5,303 nucleotides of DNA from Croceibacterium_A sp966112795 (GCA_966112795.1 CBHWED010000229.1:1-5303), one strand, 5' to 3'. Shown: positions 1 through 5,189, counted from the first letter of the stretch. Numbers and translations are program-made. Notes: generated by a model not told the origin, from the letters alone.

Positions 1-917
1 TCCGCCAACTTCGCTTCCTCGAGCTTGACCAGCCGCCACAGCGTCTCGGTCAGCGGCGCCGCCACCCCGGCCGTGCGCGCGGCTTCGACGATCGCGCCGT
101 TGATCGCGTCGACTTCGGTGCGGCGGCCGGCCTTGACGTCCTGCAGCATCGAGGCCTCGTGGTTGGCGTGGTCGGTCACCGAGACCTGGGTCAGGTCGTG
201 GATCGGCTGCGCGGGGATCATGACGCCGCTGGCGTTGGCCACCGCGACGCCTTCGTCGACCAGCTGGCGGATCAGCACGCGGCTCTCCTCGTGCGCGCCG
301 AGGAAGCCCGGGGTGCGGCGGGTCAGCGCGCAGAGCGGGTTCATCGTCGCGTTGAAGATCGCCTTCGACCAGATCGCGCCGTGGATGTCGGGCTCGAGCG
401 CGGAGGGAAGGCCGCCGCGGGTGAGCAACTCGCAGATCTCGGCGGCGAACGCCGGGTCGCCGCCGAACGCGGGGTACAGCTTCGAGCCGCCTTCGCCGTG
501 GCTGCGCACTTTTCCGGGACCGACCAGGTCCGAAGGCAGCGAGCTCGAGCCGACGAGGATGTGGTCCGCCGCGGCGTGCGCCGCGAGCCGCTTGTCGTTG
601 CCGAGGCCGTTCTGCAGGCTCAGCAGCCAGGTCTCCGGGCCGATCGCCGCGGCGATGCCGGCGAGCGCGGCATCGGTGTGGAAGGTCTTGGTGAACACGA
701 CCACGAGGTCGACCGGTTCGGCGATTTCCTCGGGCCGGCGCGCCGGGATCGGCAGCAGCTCGGTGCCGGCGCGCGTCTCGAGCTCGAGCCCGCGGGCGTT
801 GATCGCGTCGATATGCGCCTGGTTGACGTCGACGAACACGACCTGCGCGCCCGCGCGGTGCAGCGCGGCGCCGTAGAGGCAACCCATCGCCCCGGCGCCG
901 AGGATCAGGACTTTCAT
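1..917 (-). CDS. panE: 2-dehydropantoate 2-reductase (ketopantoate reductase), C-terminus cut by window edge
   Basis: This enzyme reduces 2-dehydropantoate to pantoate with NADPH, a cytoplasmic step of pantothenate and coenzyme A synthesis. 305 codons are visible; E. coli PanE has 303 residues, so only a few C-terminal residues should be missing. The N-terminus MKVLILGAGAMG is the Rossmann dinucleotide-binding loop (G7-x-G9-x-x-G12). FTK at 75-77 and LQNGLGN at 101-107 fit the family's cofactor domain. In the C-terminal domain, IWSKAIFNATMNPL (182-195) supplies the conserved Lys185 and Asn189, and SMLQD-VKAGRRTEVDAING (256-273) supplies Ser256 and Glu268; these match the active-site set of E. 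coli PanE. The ATG overlaps the Nudix stop codon as ATGA, and a GGAGG lies 10 nt upstream, so the start is well supported. ApbA/PanE paralogues of other substrate preference exist and no panB or panC is visible, so the exact substrate is inferred from the family. Confidence 0.93.
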   Translation of the reverse strand, partial: MKVLILGAGAMGCLYGAALHRAGAQVVFVDVNQAHIDAINARGLELETRAGTELLPIPARRPEEIAEPVDLVVVFTKTFHTDAALAGIAAAIGPETWLLSLQNGLGNDKRLAAHAAADHILVGSSSLPSDLVGPGKVRSHGEGGSKLYPAFGGDPAFAAEICELLTRGGLPSALEPDIHGAIWSKAIFNATMNPLCALTRRTPGFLGAHEESRVLIRQLVDEGVAVANASGVMIPAQPIHDLTQVSVTDHANHEASMLQDVKAGRRTEVDAINGAIVEAARTAGVAAPLTETLWRLVKLEEAKLA

Positions 918-1468
918 TGGGCGGAATCCTCCAGGATCTGCGCGCCGAGCAGCATGAGCAGCTTGACGTCGATGCCGTGGCCGAGCGCGCGATGCTCGGC
1001 GATCGTCTCGGCGACGCGTACGAGCGGCACGCGGTGGACGACGATGTCCTCGTGTTCGGTCCCGCCGCCATCGCCGACCTGGGTCAGCCCGGTCGCCTTG
1101 AGCAGGGTGAAGCTTTCGGCGACCATGCCGGGCGAGGAGTAGAACTCGCCGAGGTCGTCCCACTGCGCGGCGCGGTAGCCGGTCTCCTCCTCGAGCTCGC
1201 GGCGGGCGCTGGCGAGCGCATCCTCGCCGTCGTGCTCGTCGCCGATCAGGCCCGCGGGCAGCTCGAGGCAGACCCGGCCGATCGGCACGCGGTACTGCTC
1301 GACGAGGAGCACGTCGCCGCCGTCGAGCGCGACGATCACCGCGGCGCGGAGGCCGCGCTTGCGGGTCGCGTATTCCCAGCGGCCGCGGCGCTTGGCGACG
1401 ATCCAGTCGCCGGTCCATTCGATCTGTTCGGGGGCATGGGCGTCGGGGGGAAGGAGGCGTTCGGTCAC
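914..1468 (-). CDS. Nudix hydrolase, ADP-ribose pyrophosphatase type
   Basis: The predicted product is a 184-residue cytoplasmic Nudix hydrolase that probably splits ADP-ribose or a related nucleoside diphosphate sugar into AMP and a sugar phosphate. The Nudix box is complete at residues 76-98: G76, five residues, E82, seven residues, then R-E-L-E-E-E-T-G-Y, fitting G-x5-E-x7-REUxEExGU. It provides the metal-binding glutamates. About 12 residues further on, YSSPG (110-114) with E118 is the pattern typical of the ADP-ribose pyrophosphatase subgroup (NudF-like), and WEYATRKRG (31-39) also fits the N-terminal part of that group. I chose GTG at 1468, starting V-T-E-R-L-L-P. The frame stays open to an ATG at 1588, but that extension would be an alanine/proline-rich stretch overlapping the glycine-rich tail of the upstream gene. 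No Shine-Dalgarno precedes the GTG. The stop overlaps the panE start. The family is secure; the preferred substrate is inferred. Confidence 0.9.
   Translation of the reverse strand: MTERLLPPDAHAPEQIEWTGDWIVAKRRGRWEYATRKRGLRAAVIVALDGGDVLLVEQYRVPIGRVCLELPAGLIGDEHDGEDALASARRELEEETGYRAAQWDDLGEFYSSPGMVAESFTLLKATGLTQVGDGGGTEHEDIVVHRVPLVRVAETIAEHRALGHGIDVKLLMLLGAQILEDSAQ
928..932 (-). promoter_or_regulatory. Shine-Dalgarno for panE, inside the Nudix gene
   Basis: GGAGG on the minus strand lies 10 nt upstream of the panE ATG, within the last codons of the Nudix gene. Together with the ATGA stop/start overlap it fixes the panE start and suggests translational coupling. Confidence 0.75.
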
Positions 1469-1474
1469 GCGGTG

Positions 1475-1503
1475 CGAATAGGATGGCGGCGGTGGGCTGG
1501 CAA
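1475..1503 (-). promoter_or_regulatory. Candidate internal promoter for the Nudix-panE pair (possibly leaderless)
   Basis: In the 43-bp gap upstream of the Nudix gene, the minus strand reads TTGCCA (1503-1498), a 17-bp spacer, then TATTCG (1480-1475). Only six bases separate the -10-like box from the GTG start at 1468, so transcription would begin at or next to the start codon. That fits the absence of a Shine-Dalgarno. The -10 match is only moderate and the -35 overlaps a GC-rich region, so chance is possible. Confidence 0.35.
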
Positions 1504-1511
1504 CGGCACTG

Positions 1512-2258
1512 TCACCAGCGGCCGCTGGCGCCGCCGCCGTTGAAGCCTCGGCCGCCGCCGGCGAATCCGCCGAAGCCACCGCTGCCACGACCGATCAGCG
1601 AGACGGCCCCGGCCGCGAGGCCGAGCAGCCCGCCTGCCTTCCGCAGGATGCCCCAGAAGAGGAAGATCAGGACGAGGACCGCCAGGCCGGCCCACGGGAA
1701 GCCCTCGGGTTCGCGCGCCTGCGCCTCGTCGAGCCGCGTCTGCGCGGCGAGCGCCGCGGCCTGTTCGGGAGACAGCTCGAGGTAGGTCAGGATCGCTCCC
1801 GCCCCGTCGAGCACGCCCTTGTCGATGTCGCCTTGCGCGAAGCTCGGCAGGATCCGGGTCTCGACGATGCCGCGCGCGACGTCGTCGGGCAGCACCGACT
1901 TCACCGCGGAGCCGACCTCGATGCGCACGTTCATGTCGTTGGGCGCGACGAGCAGCACGGCGCCGTCGTCGTTGAGGCCGTCGAGGCCCGACGCCGCCCT
2001 GAGCTCGTGCATGTAGTCGTCGATCGCGTAGCCCTGCAGGTCGGCGACCGTCACGACCGAGACTTCGCGCTGCTGCGTCTGGCGGAAGCCGGCGAGGGCG
2101 TCCGAGAGCAGCGTCTCCTTCTCCGCGGAGATCACGTTTGCCGCGTCCATGACCAGGGGCCGGCGCTCGGGGATTTGCGGCTGGGCGTGGAGCGGACCGG
2201 ACGCCAGCACGAGGGCGAGCGAGCCGGCCACGCGCCGGGCCGTGCCGGCGCCGATCAA
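1512..2258 (-). CDS. TPM-domain (YgcG-like) secreted membrane-anchored protein with Gly-rich tail, second copy
   Basis: The product is a 248-residue envelope protein of unknown function. From the chosen TTG start it has a signal peptide (TARR then a hydrophobic run, likely cleaved after LHA at residue 25). A TPM domain follows at about 36-160, with MDAANVISAEKE near its start and GAVLLVAPNDMNVRIEVG (99-116) as its core strand region. A membrane span lies at about 188-205 (WAGLAVLVLIFLFWGIL) followed by R-K, then a second weakly hydrophobic stretch at 208-223. The glycine/phenylalanine tail ends FNGGGASGRW. The TTG overlaps the upstream stop (TTGA); it is the only nearby start that leaves a normal signal peptide with a basic n-region, though GTG at 2231 is an alternative. 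The frame continues upstream to 2708, but that part overlaps a better-supported gene. TPM proteins include plant TLP18.3/Psb32, for which phosphatase activity has been reported; the bacterial role is unsettled. Confidence 0.85.
   Translation of the reverse strand: MIGAGTARRVAGSLALVLASGPLHAQPQIPERRPLVMDAANVISAEKETLLSDALAGFRQTQQREVSVVTVADLQGYAIDDYMHELRAASGLDGLNDDGAVLLVAPNDMNVRIEVGSAVKSVLPDDVARGIVETRILPSFAQGDIDKGVLDGAGAILTYLELSPEQAAALAAQTRLDEAQAREPEGFPWAGLAVLVLIFLFWGILRKAGGLLGLAAGAVSLIGRGSGGFGGFAGGGRGFNGGGASGRW
1531..1547 (+). repeat. 17-bp exact repeat in TPM gene tail (copy 1)
   Basis: These 17 bases (CCGCCGCCGTTGAAGCC) occur identically at 2954-2970, at the corresponding place in the tail of the other TPM gene. 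Similarity extends on both sides with scattered differences. It encodes the shared glycine-rich C-terminus. Confidence 0.85.
2255..2258 (-). other. TTGA stop/start overlap deciding a TTG start
   Basis: The TGA that ends the split-TPM membrane protein (2257-2255) shares two bases with the TTG (2258-2256) proposed as start of the next TPM gene. No clear Shine-Dalgarno is visible, so re-initiation after termination is the likely way this gene is translated. This is an inference from layout and signal-peptide geometry. Confidence 0.6.
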
Positions 2259-2932
2259 AGCTCGATCAGCCGGTCCGGCAATTCGTTGACGTCGTCCTCG
2301 GCGCGCGGGAAGTGCTCGGCGAGCACGGCGCCGACCATCTGGACGCCGACGATCATCCCGTCGGCGCTGCGGCCATGCTTGATGTGCGCGAGCATCGCCG
2401 CCATCGCCTCGCCCCATGTCTCGGGCGGGACTTTCGAGGCGATCGCCTCGTCGGCGAGGATCTGCGCGCGGTGCTCGCGCATCGACAGGTAGATCAGGAT
2501 GCCGGTGCGCCCGTGGGTGCGCCGCTCGGCGCCGACCTTGAACAGGCTGACCGCGCGGCCGAGCGTGCGGTGGGTCTTGATCGACGGCAGGATCAGCCAG
2601 AACTTGAGCGGCTGCCAGAGCTGGAGCAGCCACATGGCGAGGAACTTGGCGATCGCGACGACGACCGCGAGGGTGAAGATCTCGCGCGGGGTCCAGTGGT
2701 GTTCCCACCGGTCGAGCATCCAGTCGACCAGCCAGAGGTAGAAGTCGGGGAACAGCGCGAGCACGATCAGCGCGGTGAAGGCGACGATCGCCGACCAGGC
2801 GAGCGCGACGTCGCTGTAGCCGTCGGAGCGGTCGGCGACCACGGTGACGATCTCGCCCGCCGTGTGCAGCTCGGCCTCGGCCACGGCTGCGGTCACCCGC
2901 GCGTGATCCTCCTCGCTCAGATAGACCGCCAT
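2255..2932 (-). CDS. Membrane protein with TPM-like domain split by two membrane spans (COG3762-like)
   Basis: This 225-residue protein has no signal peptide. Residues 1-42 look like the first part of a TPM-type fold (TAGEIVTVVADRSDG at 24-38). Two strongly hydrophobic segments follow at about 43-63 and 84-106, joined by an aromatic, charged loop (DWMLDRWEHHW at 70-80). The second half resumes with RTGILIYLSMREHR (142-155) and ILADEAIASKVPPETWGEAM (158-177), resembling the later part of a TPM domain. With no signal sequence and an even number of spans, both halves should face the cytoplasm and could form one domain. I recognise this as the uncharacterised membrane family often found beside LemA and YgcG-like genes. 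Its ATG is 2 bp after the stop of the preceding TPM gene, with only a G-rich stretch as ribosome-binding site, and its stop overlaps the next gene. The biochemical role is unknown. Confidence 0.85.
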   Translation of the reverse strand: MAVYLSEEDHARVTAAVAEAELHTAGEIVTVVADRSDGYSDVALAWSAIVAFTALIVLALFPDFYLWLVDWMLDRWEHHWTPREIFTLAVVVAIAKFLAMWLLQLWQPLKFWLILPSIKTHRTLGRAVSLFKVGAERRTHGRTGILIYLSMREHRAQILADEAIASKVPPETWGEAMAAMLAHIKHGRSADGMIVGVQMVGAVLAEHFPRAEDDVNELPDRLIEL

Positions 2933-2934
2933 CG

Positions 2935-3780
2935 TTACCAGCCCCCGCTCGCCCCGCCGCCGTTGAAGCCGCCGCCGCCGCCGCCGAACCCGCCGAAGCC
3001 GCCGCCTCCGCCGCCGCCCCAGCTACCGCCGCCGCTGCCGCCGCCGCCCCAGCCGCCGCCTCCGCGGCCGCTGTTCATCGCGGCATTGAGCGCGGTCCAC
3101 AAGACCACGTTGCCGACCGCGCTGCCGACCCCGCCGCCGCCGCGGTAGCGCCGCCCGCGCGCGCCGCGGCCGAAGACCACGGCGAAGATCACGATCATGA
3201 CGATCCAGAACACGATCCCGGCGAGCGCCGGCGCGGCGCTGCGGGCGACGCTGGCCTGCCTCGCGCGCTCGGCTTCCTCGATCGCCTTGGCCTGCGCCGG
3301 ATCCATGTCGAGCTGGGCGATGATCGCCTCGACGCCGTCGACGATCCCGCCCGAGAGGTCGCCGGCCTGGAACTTCGGGGTGACCACGTTGCGGATGATA
3401 CGGCCCGACATGATGTCGGTCATGCTTTCCTGCAGCCCGCGCGCGGTGTGGATGCGCATGCGCCGCTCGTTCGGCGCGACGAGGAACAGCAGCCCGTTCT
3501 CGGTCTCCTTGCCGCCGATGTCCCAGCTCGTGGCGAGCTGCTGGGCGTAAGTCTCGATGTCCTGGCCGTCGAGCGAGGGCACGGTGGCGACGATGATCGC
3601 GCGGCCGGTGGTCCGCGTGTAGTCCTCGAGGCGCGCCTCGAGCAGCGCCTTCTCGCCCGGGCGGATGATGTTCGCGCCGTCGTAGACCGGACCGGCGGGC
3701 CGCGGCGGGAGTTGCTGGGCCGCTGCCGGCGCGCCCGCGAGGGCGGCCAGCAGGGCCAGCCAGACGAGAAGCCAGCGCAT
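2935..3780 (-). CDS. TPM-domain (YgcG-like) secreted membrane-anchored protein with long Gly-rich tail, first copy
   Basis: The product has 281 residues. A clear signal peptide (MRWLLVWLALLAALAG) is likely cleaved after AAA at residue 21. The TPM domain spans about 31-158: VYDGANIIRPGEKALLEARL at its start, AIIVATVPSLDG in the first strand, and NGLLFLVAPNERRMRIHTAR (95-114) in the core. A membrane span at about 184-203 is followed by RGARGRRYR, which by the positive-inside rule puts the domain in the periplasm. The last 45 residues are almost pure glycine with regularly placed W, F and S, ending FNGGGASGGW. It starts 11 bp after lemA and ends 2 bp before the split-TPM gene. No Shine-Dalgarno is evident, but the ATG is immediately followed by the signal peptide, so the start is sound. 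The family is known to neighbour LemA genes; the function is not established. Confidence 0.9.
   Translation of the reverse strand: MRWLLVWLALLAALAGAPAAAQQLPPRPAGPVYDGANIIRPGEKALLEARLEDYTRTTGRAIIVATVPSLDGQDIETYAQQLATSWDIGGKETENGLLFLVAPNERRMRIHTARGLQESMTDIMSGRIIRNVVTPKFQAGDLSGGIVDGVEAIIAQLDMDPAQAKAIEEAERARQASVARSAAPALAGIVFWIVMIVIFAVVFGRGARGRRYRGGGGVGSAVGNVVLWTALNAAMNSGRGGGGWGGGGSGGGSWGGGGGGGFGGFGGGGGGFNGGGASGGW
2954..2970 (+). repeat. 17-bp exact repeat in TPM gene tail (copy 2)
   Basis: This is the second copy of the 17-base identity, 1423 bp from the first and in the same orientation. Exchange between the copies would remove the split-TPM gene and most of one secreted TPM gene while leaving an intact tail. 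Confidence 0.85.
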
Positions 3781-3791
3781 CGCGGACGCGG

Positions 3792-4448
3792 TCAGTTGGC
3801 CGCGGCCGCGGGTGCTTCAGGCGTCGCCGTGTTGTCGTTCGCGGCGGGTGCCGCCGCGGGGGCGGTCCCGAAATCGACCGTCGGCGCGTTCTGCGCTGCC
3901 GCGCTCGCTTCGAACGGCACCATCGGCTGCGCGCCGTGGATGATCCGCGCGCCGATGATGTCGGGGAACGTGCGGATCGTGGTGTTATAGGCGCGTACCG
4001 CCTCGTTGTACTTGTCGCGCGCGGTGTTGATGCGGTTCTCGCTGCTCTCGAGCGACTGCCTCAGGTCGGCGAAGCCCTCCTGGCTGCGCAGTTGGGGATA
4101 GGCCTCCTGCAACCGCTGCAGCGTGAGCGTCAGGCGCGACTGGGCTTCGGCAAAACGCGCCATTGCTGCCGGGTCGGTGAGCTGAGCCTCGGAGACCGTG
4201 ATCCGCGTCGCGTCGGCCCGCGCCTGCGTGACTTCGGTGAGGATCTGGGATTCGGACGCGGCGCCGGCCTTGACGGTCTCGACGAGGTTCGGGATCAGGT
4301 CGGCGCGCCGCTGGTAGGCGTTCTGCACGTCGGCCCAGCGGGCCTTGGCTTCTTCCTGCGCCGCGGGCACCGAGTTGATGCCGCACGAGGCGAGCGTGAG
4401 CGCGGCCAGCGCGACGAAAGCGGCACGAAGCGAGGTCATGACGGACAT
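3792..4448 (-). CDS. lemA: LemA family lipoprotein
   Basis: The product has 218 residues. The N-terminus MSVMTSLRAAFVALAALTLA-SC is a lipoprotein signal with lipobox L-A-S-C and lipidated Cys22. The next residue is Gly, not Asp, which suggests sorting to the outer membrane. The LemA domain covers about 35-180: KARWADVQNAYQRRADLIPN (35-54) then LVETVKAGAASES is its signature helix. Helices with QRLQEAYPQLRSQEGFADLR (111-130) and SSENRINTARDKYNEAVRAY (135-154) follow, then NTTIRTFPDIIGA. The last 35 residues are a low-complexity Ala/Pro tail. The start at 4448 is chosen because GAGGAAGG lies 7 nt upstream; an in-frame ATG 33 bases earlier would add residues before the signal peptide. It is the first gene of the operon. 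LemA proteins are helical-bundle envelope proteins of unresolved function, and gene clusters with TPM-domain proteins are common. Confidence 0.93.
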   Translation of the reverse strand: MSVMTSLRAAFVALAALTLASCGINSVPAAQEEAKARWADVQNAYQRRADLIPNLVETVKAGAASESQILTEVTQARADATRITVSEAQLTDPAAMARFAEAQSRLTLTLQRLQEAYPQLRSQEGFADLRQSLESSENRINTARDKYNEAVRAYNTTIRTFPDIIGARIIHGAQPMVPFEASAAAQNAPTVDFGTAPAAAPAANDNTATPEAPAAAAN

Positions 4449-4455
4449 CGGTATC

Positions 4456-4463
4456 CCTTCCTC
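4456..4463 (-). promoter_or_regulatory. Shine-Dalgarno for lemA
   Basis: GAGGAAGG on the minus strand lies 7 nt before the ATG at 4448. It selects this start over in-frame ATGs at 4481 and 4439. Confidence 0.85.
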
Positions 4464-4495
4464 AGCGCGCGGGGGTCGCACCGCGCTGTGTTAGC

Positions 4496-4523
4496 TAGAT
4501 AGCACACGTCCAGATAGGTTCAA
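4496..4523 (-). promoter_or_regulatory. Candidate promoter of the lemA-TPM-Nudix-panE operon
   Basis: The minus strand has TTGAAC (4523-4518), a 16-bp spacer and TATCTA (4501-4496), about 48 bases before the lemA start. The -35 is good and the -10 only partial. It is the best candidate in the divergent region for leftward transcription. AGATAG occurs twice on the plus strand here (4497-4502 and 4512-4517), overlapping the -10 and the spacer. Confidence 0.45.
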
Positions 4524-4550
4524 GATGGACCTAGTTTGGTTGCGCGTGGC

Positions 4551-4556
4551 TTGACA
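4551..4556 (+). promoter_or_regulatory. TTGACA box, possible -35 for mscL
   Basis: A perfect TTGACA lies 41 bases before the mscL ATG. No convincing -10 follows at 16-18 bp (TCGGTA at 4575-4580 is the nearest), so the promoter assignment is tentative. Confidence 0.3.
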
Positions 4557-4575
4557 CGGTGGTTATCTCCACCGT
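4556..4575 (+). repeat. Perfect inverted repeat upstream of mscL (operator or 5' UTR hairpin)
   Basis: ACGGTGG (4556-4562) and CCACCGT (4569-4575) are exact reverse complements around the six-base centre TTATCT. The element begins at the last base of the TTGACA box and ends 22 bases before the mscL start, just ahead of its Shine-Dalgarno. It could be a dimeric regulator's operator or an RNA hairpin. A terminator role is unlikely, because the flanking genes diverge and no T-run follows. Confidence 0.6.
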
Positions 4576-4583
4576 CGGTAATT

Positions 4584-4591
4584 GGGGAGAG
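4584..4591 (+). promoter_or_regulatory. Shine-Dalgarno for mscL
   Basis: GGGGAGAG ends 6 nt before the ATG at 4598. This selects MFQEFKAF as the N-terminus over an in-frame GTG at 4559. Confidence 0.85.
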
Positions 4592-4597
4592 CGTGCG

Positions 4598-5020
4598 ATG
4601 TTCCAGGAGTTCAAGGCCTTCATTGCGCGGGGCAACGTGCTCGACCTCGCGGTCGCGGTGATCATCGGCGCGGCATTCGGGGCGATCGTGACCTCGCTGA
4701 CCGGCGACGTGATCATGCCGCTGATCGGTGCGCTGACCGGCGGGGCCGACCTGTCGAACCACTTCGTGCTGCTCAGCGTGCCCGCGGGCTACAAGGGATC
4801 GATGACCGACTACGCGGCGCTCAAGGAGGCCGGAGCGGCGATGATCGGCTACGGCGCGTTCCTGACCGCGGTGATCAATTTCCTGATCCTCGCGTTCGTG
4901 ATCTTCCTGCTCGTGCGCACGGCGAATCGGTTGATCGCGAAGAAGGACGAGGCGCCCGCCGGACCGAGCGAGATCGACCTGCTGATCGAAATCCGCGACG
5001 AGCTGAAAAAGAAAGCGTGA
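4598..5020 (+). CDS. mscL: Large-conductance mechanosensitive channel MscL
   Basis: This inner-membrane channel opens under membrane tension and releases solutes during hypo-osmotic shock. The product has 140 residues; E. coli MscL has 136. The N-terminal amphipathic helix MFQEFKAFIARGNVLDLAVA leads into the first span (about 15-44) with the family signature DLAVAVIIGAAFGAIVTSL (16-34) and the conserved IMPLIG at 39-44. The constriction residue, Gly22 in E. coli, is Ala20 here, as in the Mycobacterium tuberculosis channel. A periplasmic loop (about 46-82) joins the second span (about 83-107), which is followed by RTANRLIAKK and a C-terminal helix EIDLLIEIRDELKKK (125-139). MFQEFKAF is chosen as start because of the strong Shine-Dalgarno. 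The gene diverges from the lemA operon and ends about 20 bp before the ssrA promoter; no clear terminator is seen between them. Confidence 0.97.
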   Translation: MFQEFKAFIARGNVLDLAVAVIIGAAFGAIVTSLTGDVIMPLIGALTGGADLSNHFVLLSVPAGYKGSMTDYAALKEAGAAMIGYGAFLTAVINFLILAFVIFLLVRTANRLIAKKDEAPAGPSEIDLLIEIRDELKKKA

Positions 5021-5042
5021 TTCCCCGCGGAACCGTGGTCAC

Positions 5043-5070
5043 TTCACATTAAGCATATGATCTCTATATA
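5043..5070 (+). promoter_or_regulatory. sigma70-type promoter of ssrA
   Basis: TTCACA (5043-5048, one mismatch to TTGACA), a 16-bp spacer and TATATA (5065-5070) predict a start near 5077, just ahead of the acceptor piece. The region is unusually AT-rich for this genome. TATGAT at 5056-5061 also resembles a -10 but lacks a matching -35. Confidence 0.65.
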
Positions 5071-5076
5071 GGACCT

Positions 5077-5160
5077 CGCCGGTTTCGGTCGGCTATGGCG
5101 ATAAATTGCGGTGTGCAATAGGCACAGCGGACCCGGGGGCAGTACCCGGCGGCTCCACCA
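5077..5160 (+). other. ssrA: tmRNA acceptor piece
   Basis: The piece ends with encoded CCA (5158-5160). The T stem is CCGGG (5133-5137) paired with CCCGG (5145-5149) around a seven-base loop GGCAGTA, which is not the usual TTCRANN. A small hairpin, GTGC/GCAC with loop AATAG, is possible at 5113-5125. The mature 5' end is not determinable from sequence alone; CGCC (5077-5080) can pair with GGCG (5097-5100), which may belong to a removed leader. Confidence 0.7.
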
Positions 5161-5189
5161 AAATCCCCGAGAAATCGGGGGCTTCTGAC
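5161..5189 (+). other. ssrA: Processed spacer between the two tmRNA pieces
   Basis: These 29 bases separate the CCA end from the start of the coding piece. They contain a perfect hairpin, CCCCGA (5165-5170) with GAAA loop and TCGGGG (5175-5180), extendable by one U-G pair. It may guide the cleavages that separate the two RNAs. Confidence 0.75.

Noticed and set aside
25..1142. Long plus-strand open frames opposite panE and Nudix (25-876 and 159-1142)
   Set aside because: Their translations are Arg/Ala/Val-rich without recognisable domains and lie exactly opposite well-supported genes. Long antisense open frames are expected in DNA this GC-rich.
1469..1588. N-terminal extension of the Nudix protein to ATG 1588
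   Set aside because: The extension is an alanine/proline-rich out-of-frame reading of the upstream gene's tail. The protein from GTG 1468 already has normal family length.
1512..2708. A single 398-residue TPM protein starting at 2708
   Set aside because: The first 150 codons overlap the split-TPM gene in another frame, are Arg/Pro/Ala-rich without family similarity, and would bury the signal peptide inside the protein.
2960..3065. GCC/GCG-rich tract as a trinucleotide repeat or regulatory element
   Set aside because: It is explained by glycine codons in the C-terminal tail of the first secreted TPM protein and is interrupted by Trp, Phe and Ser codons.
2312..3148. Plus-strand frame ending in a long proline-rich stretch
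   Set aside because: The proline run is the reverse complement of the glycine-rich tail codons of the TPM gene, and the rest is low-complexity acidic/arginine sequence opposite the split-TPM gene.
5021..5032. Terminator for mscL
   Set aside because: Only a four-pair TTCC/GGAA stem with loop CCGC is present, and no T-run follows, so it is too weak to call.
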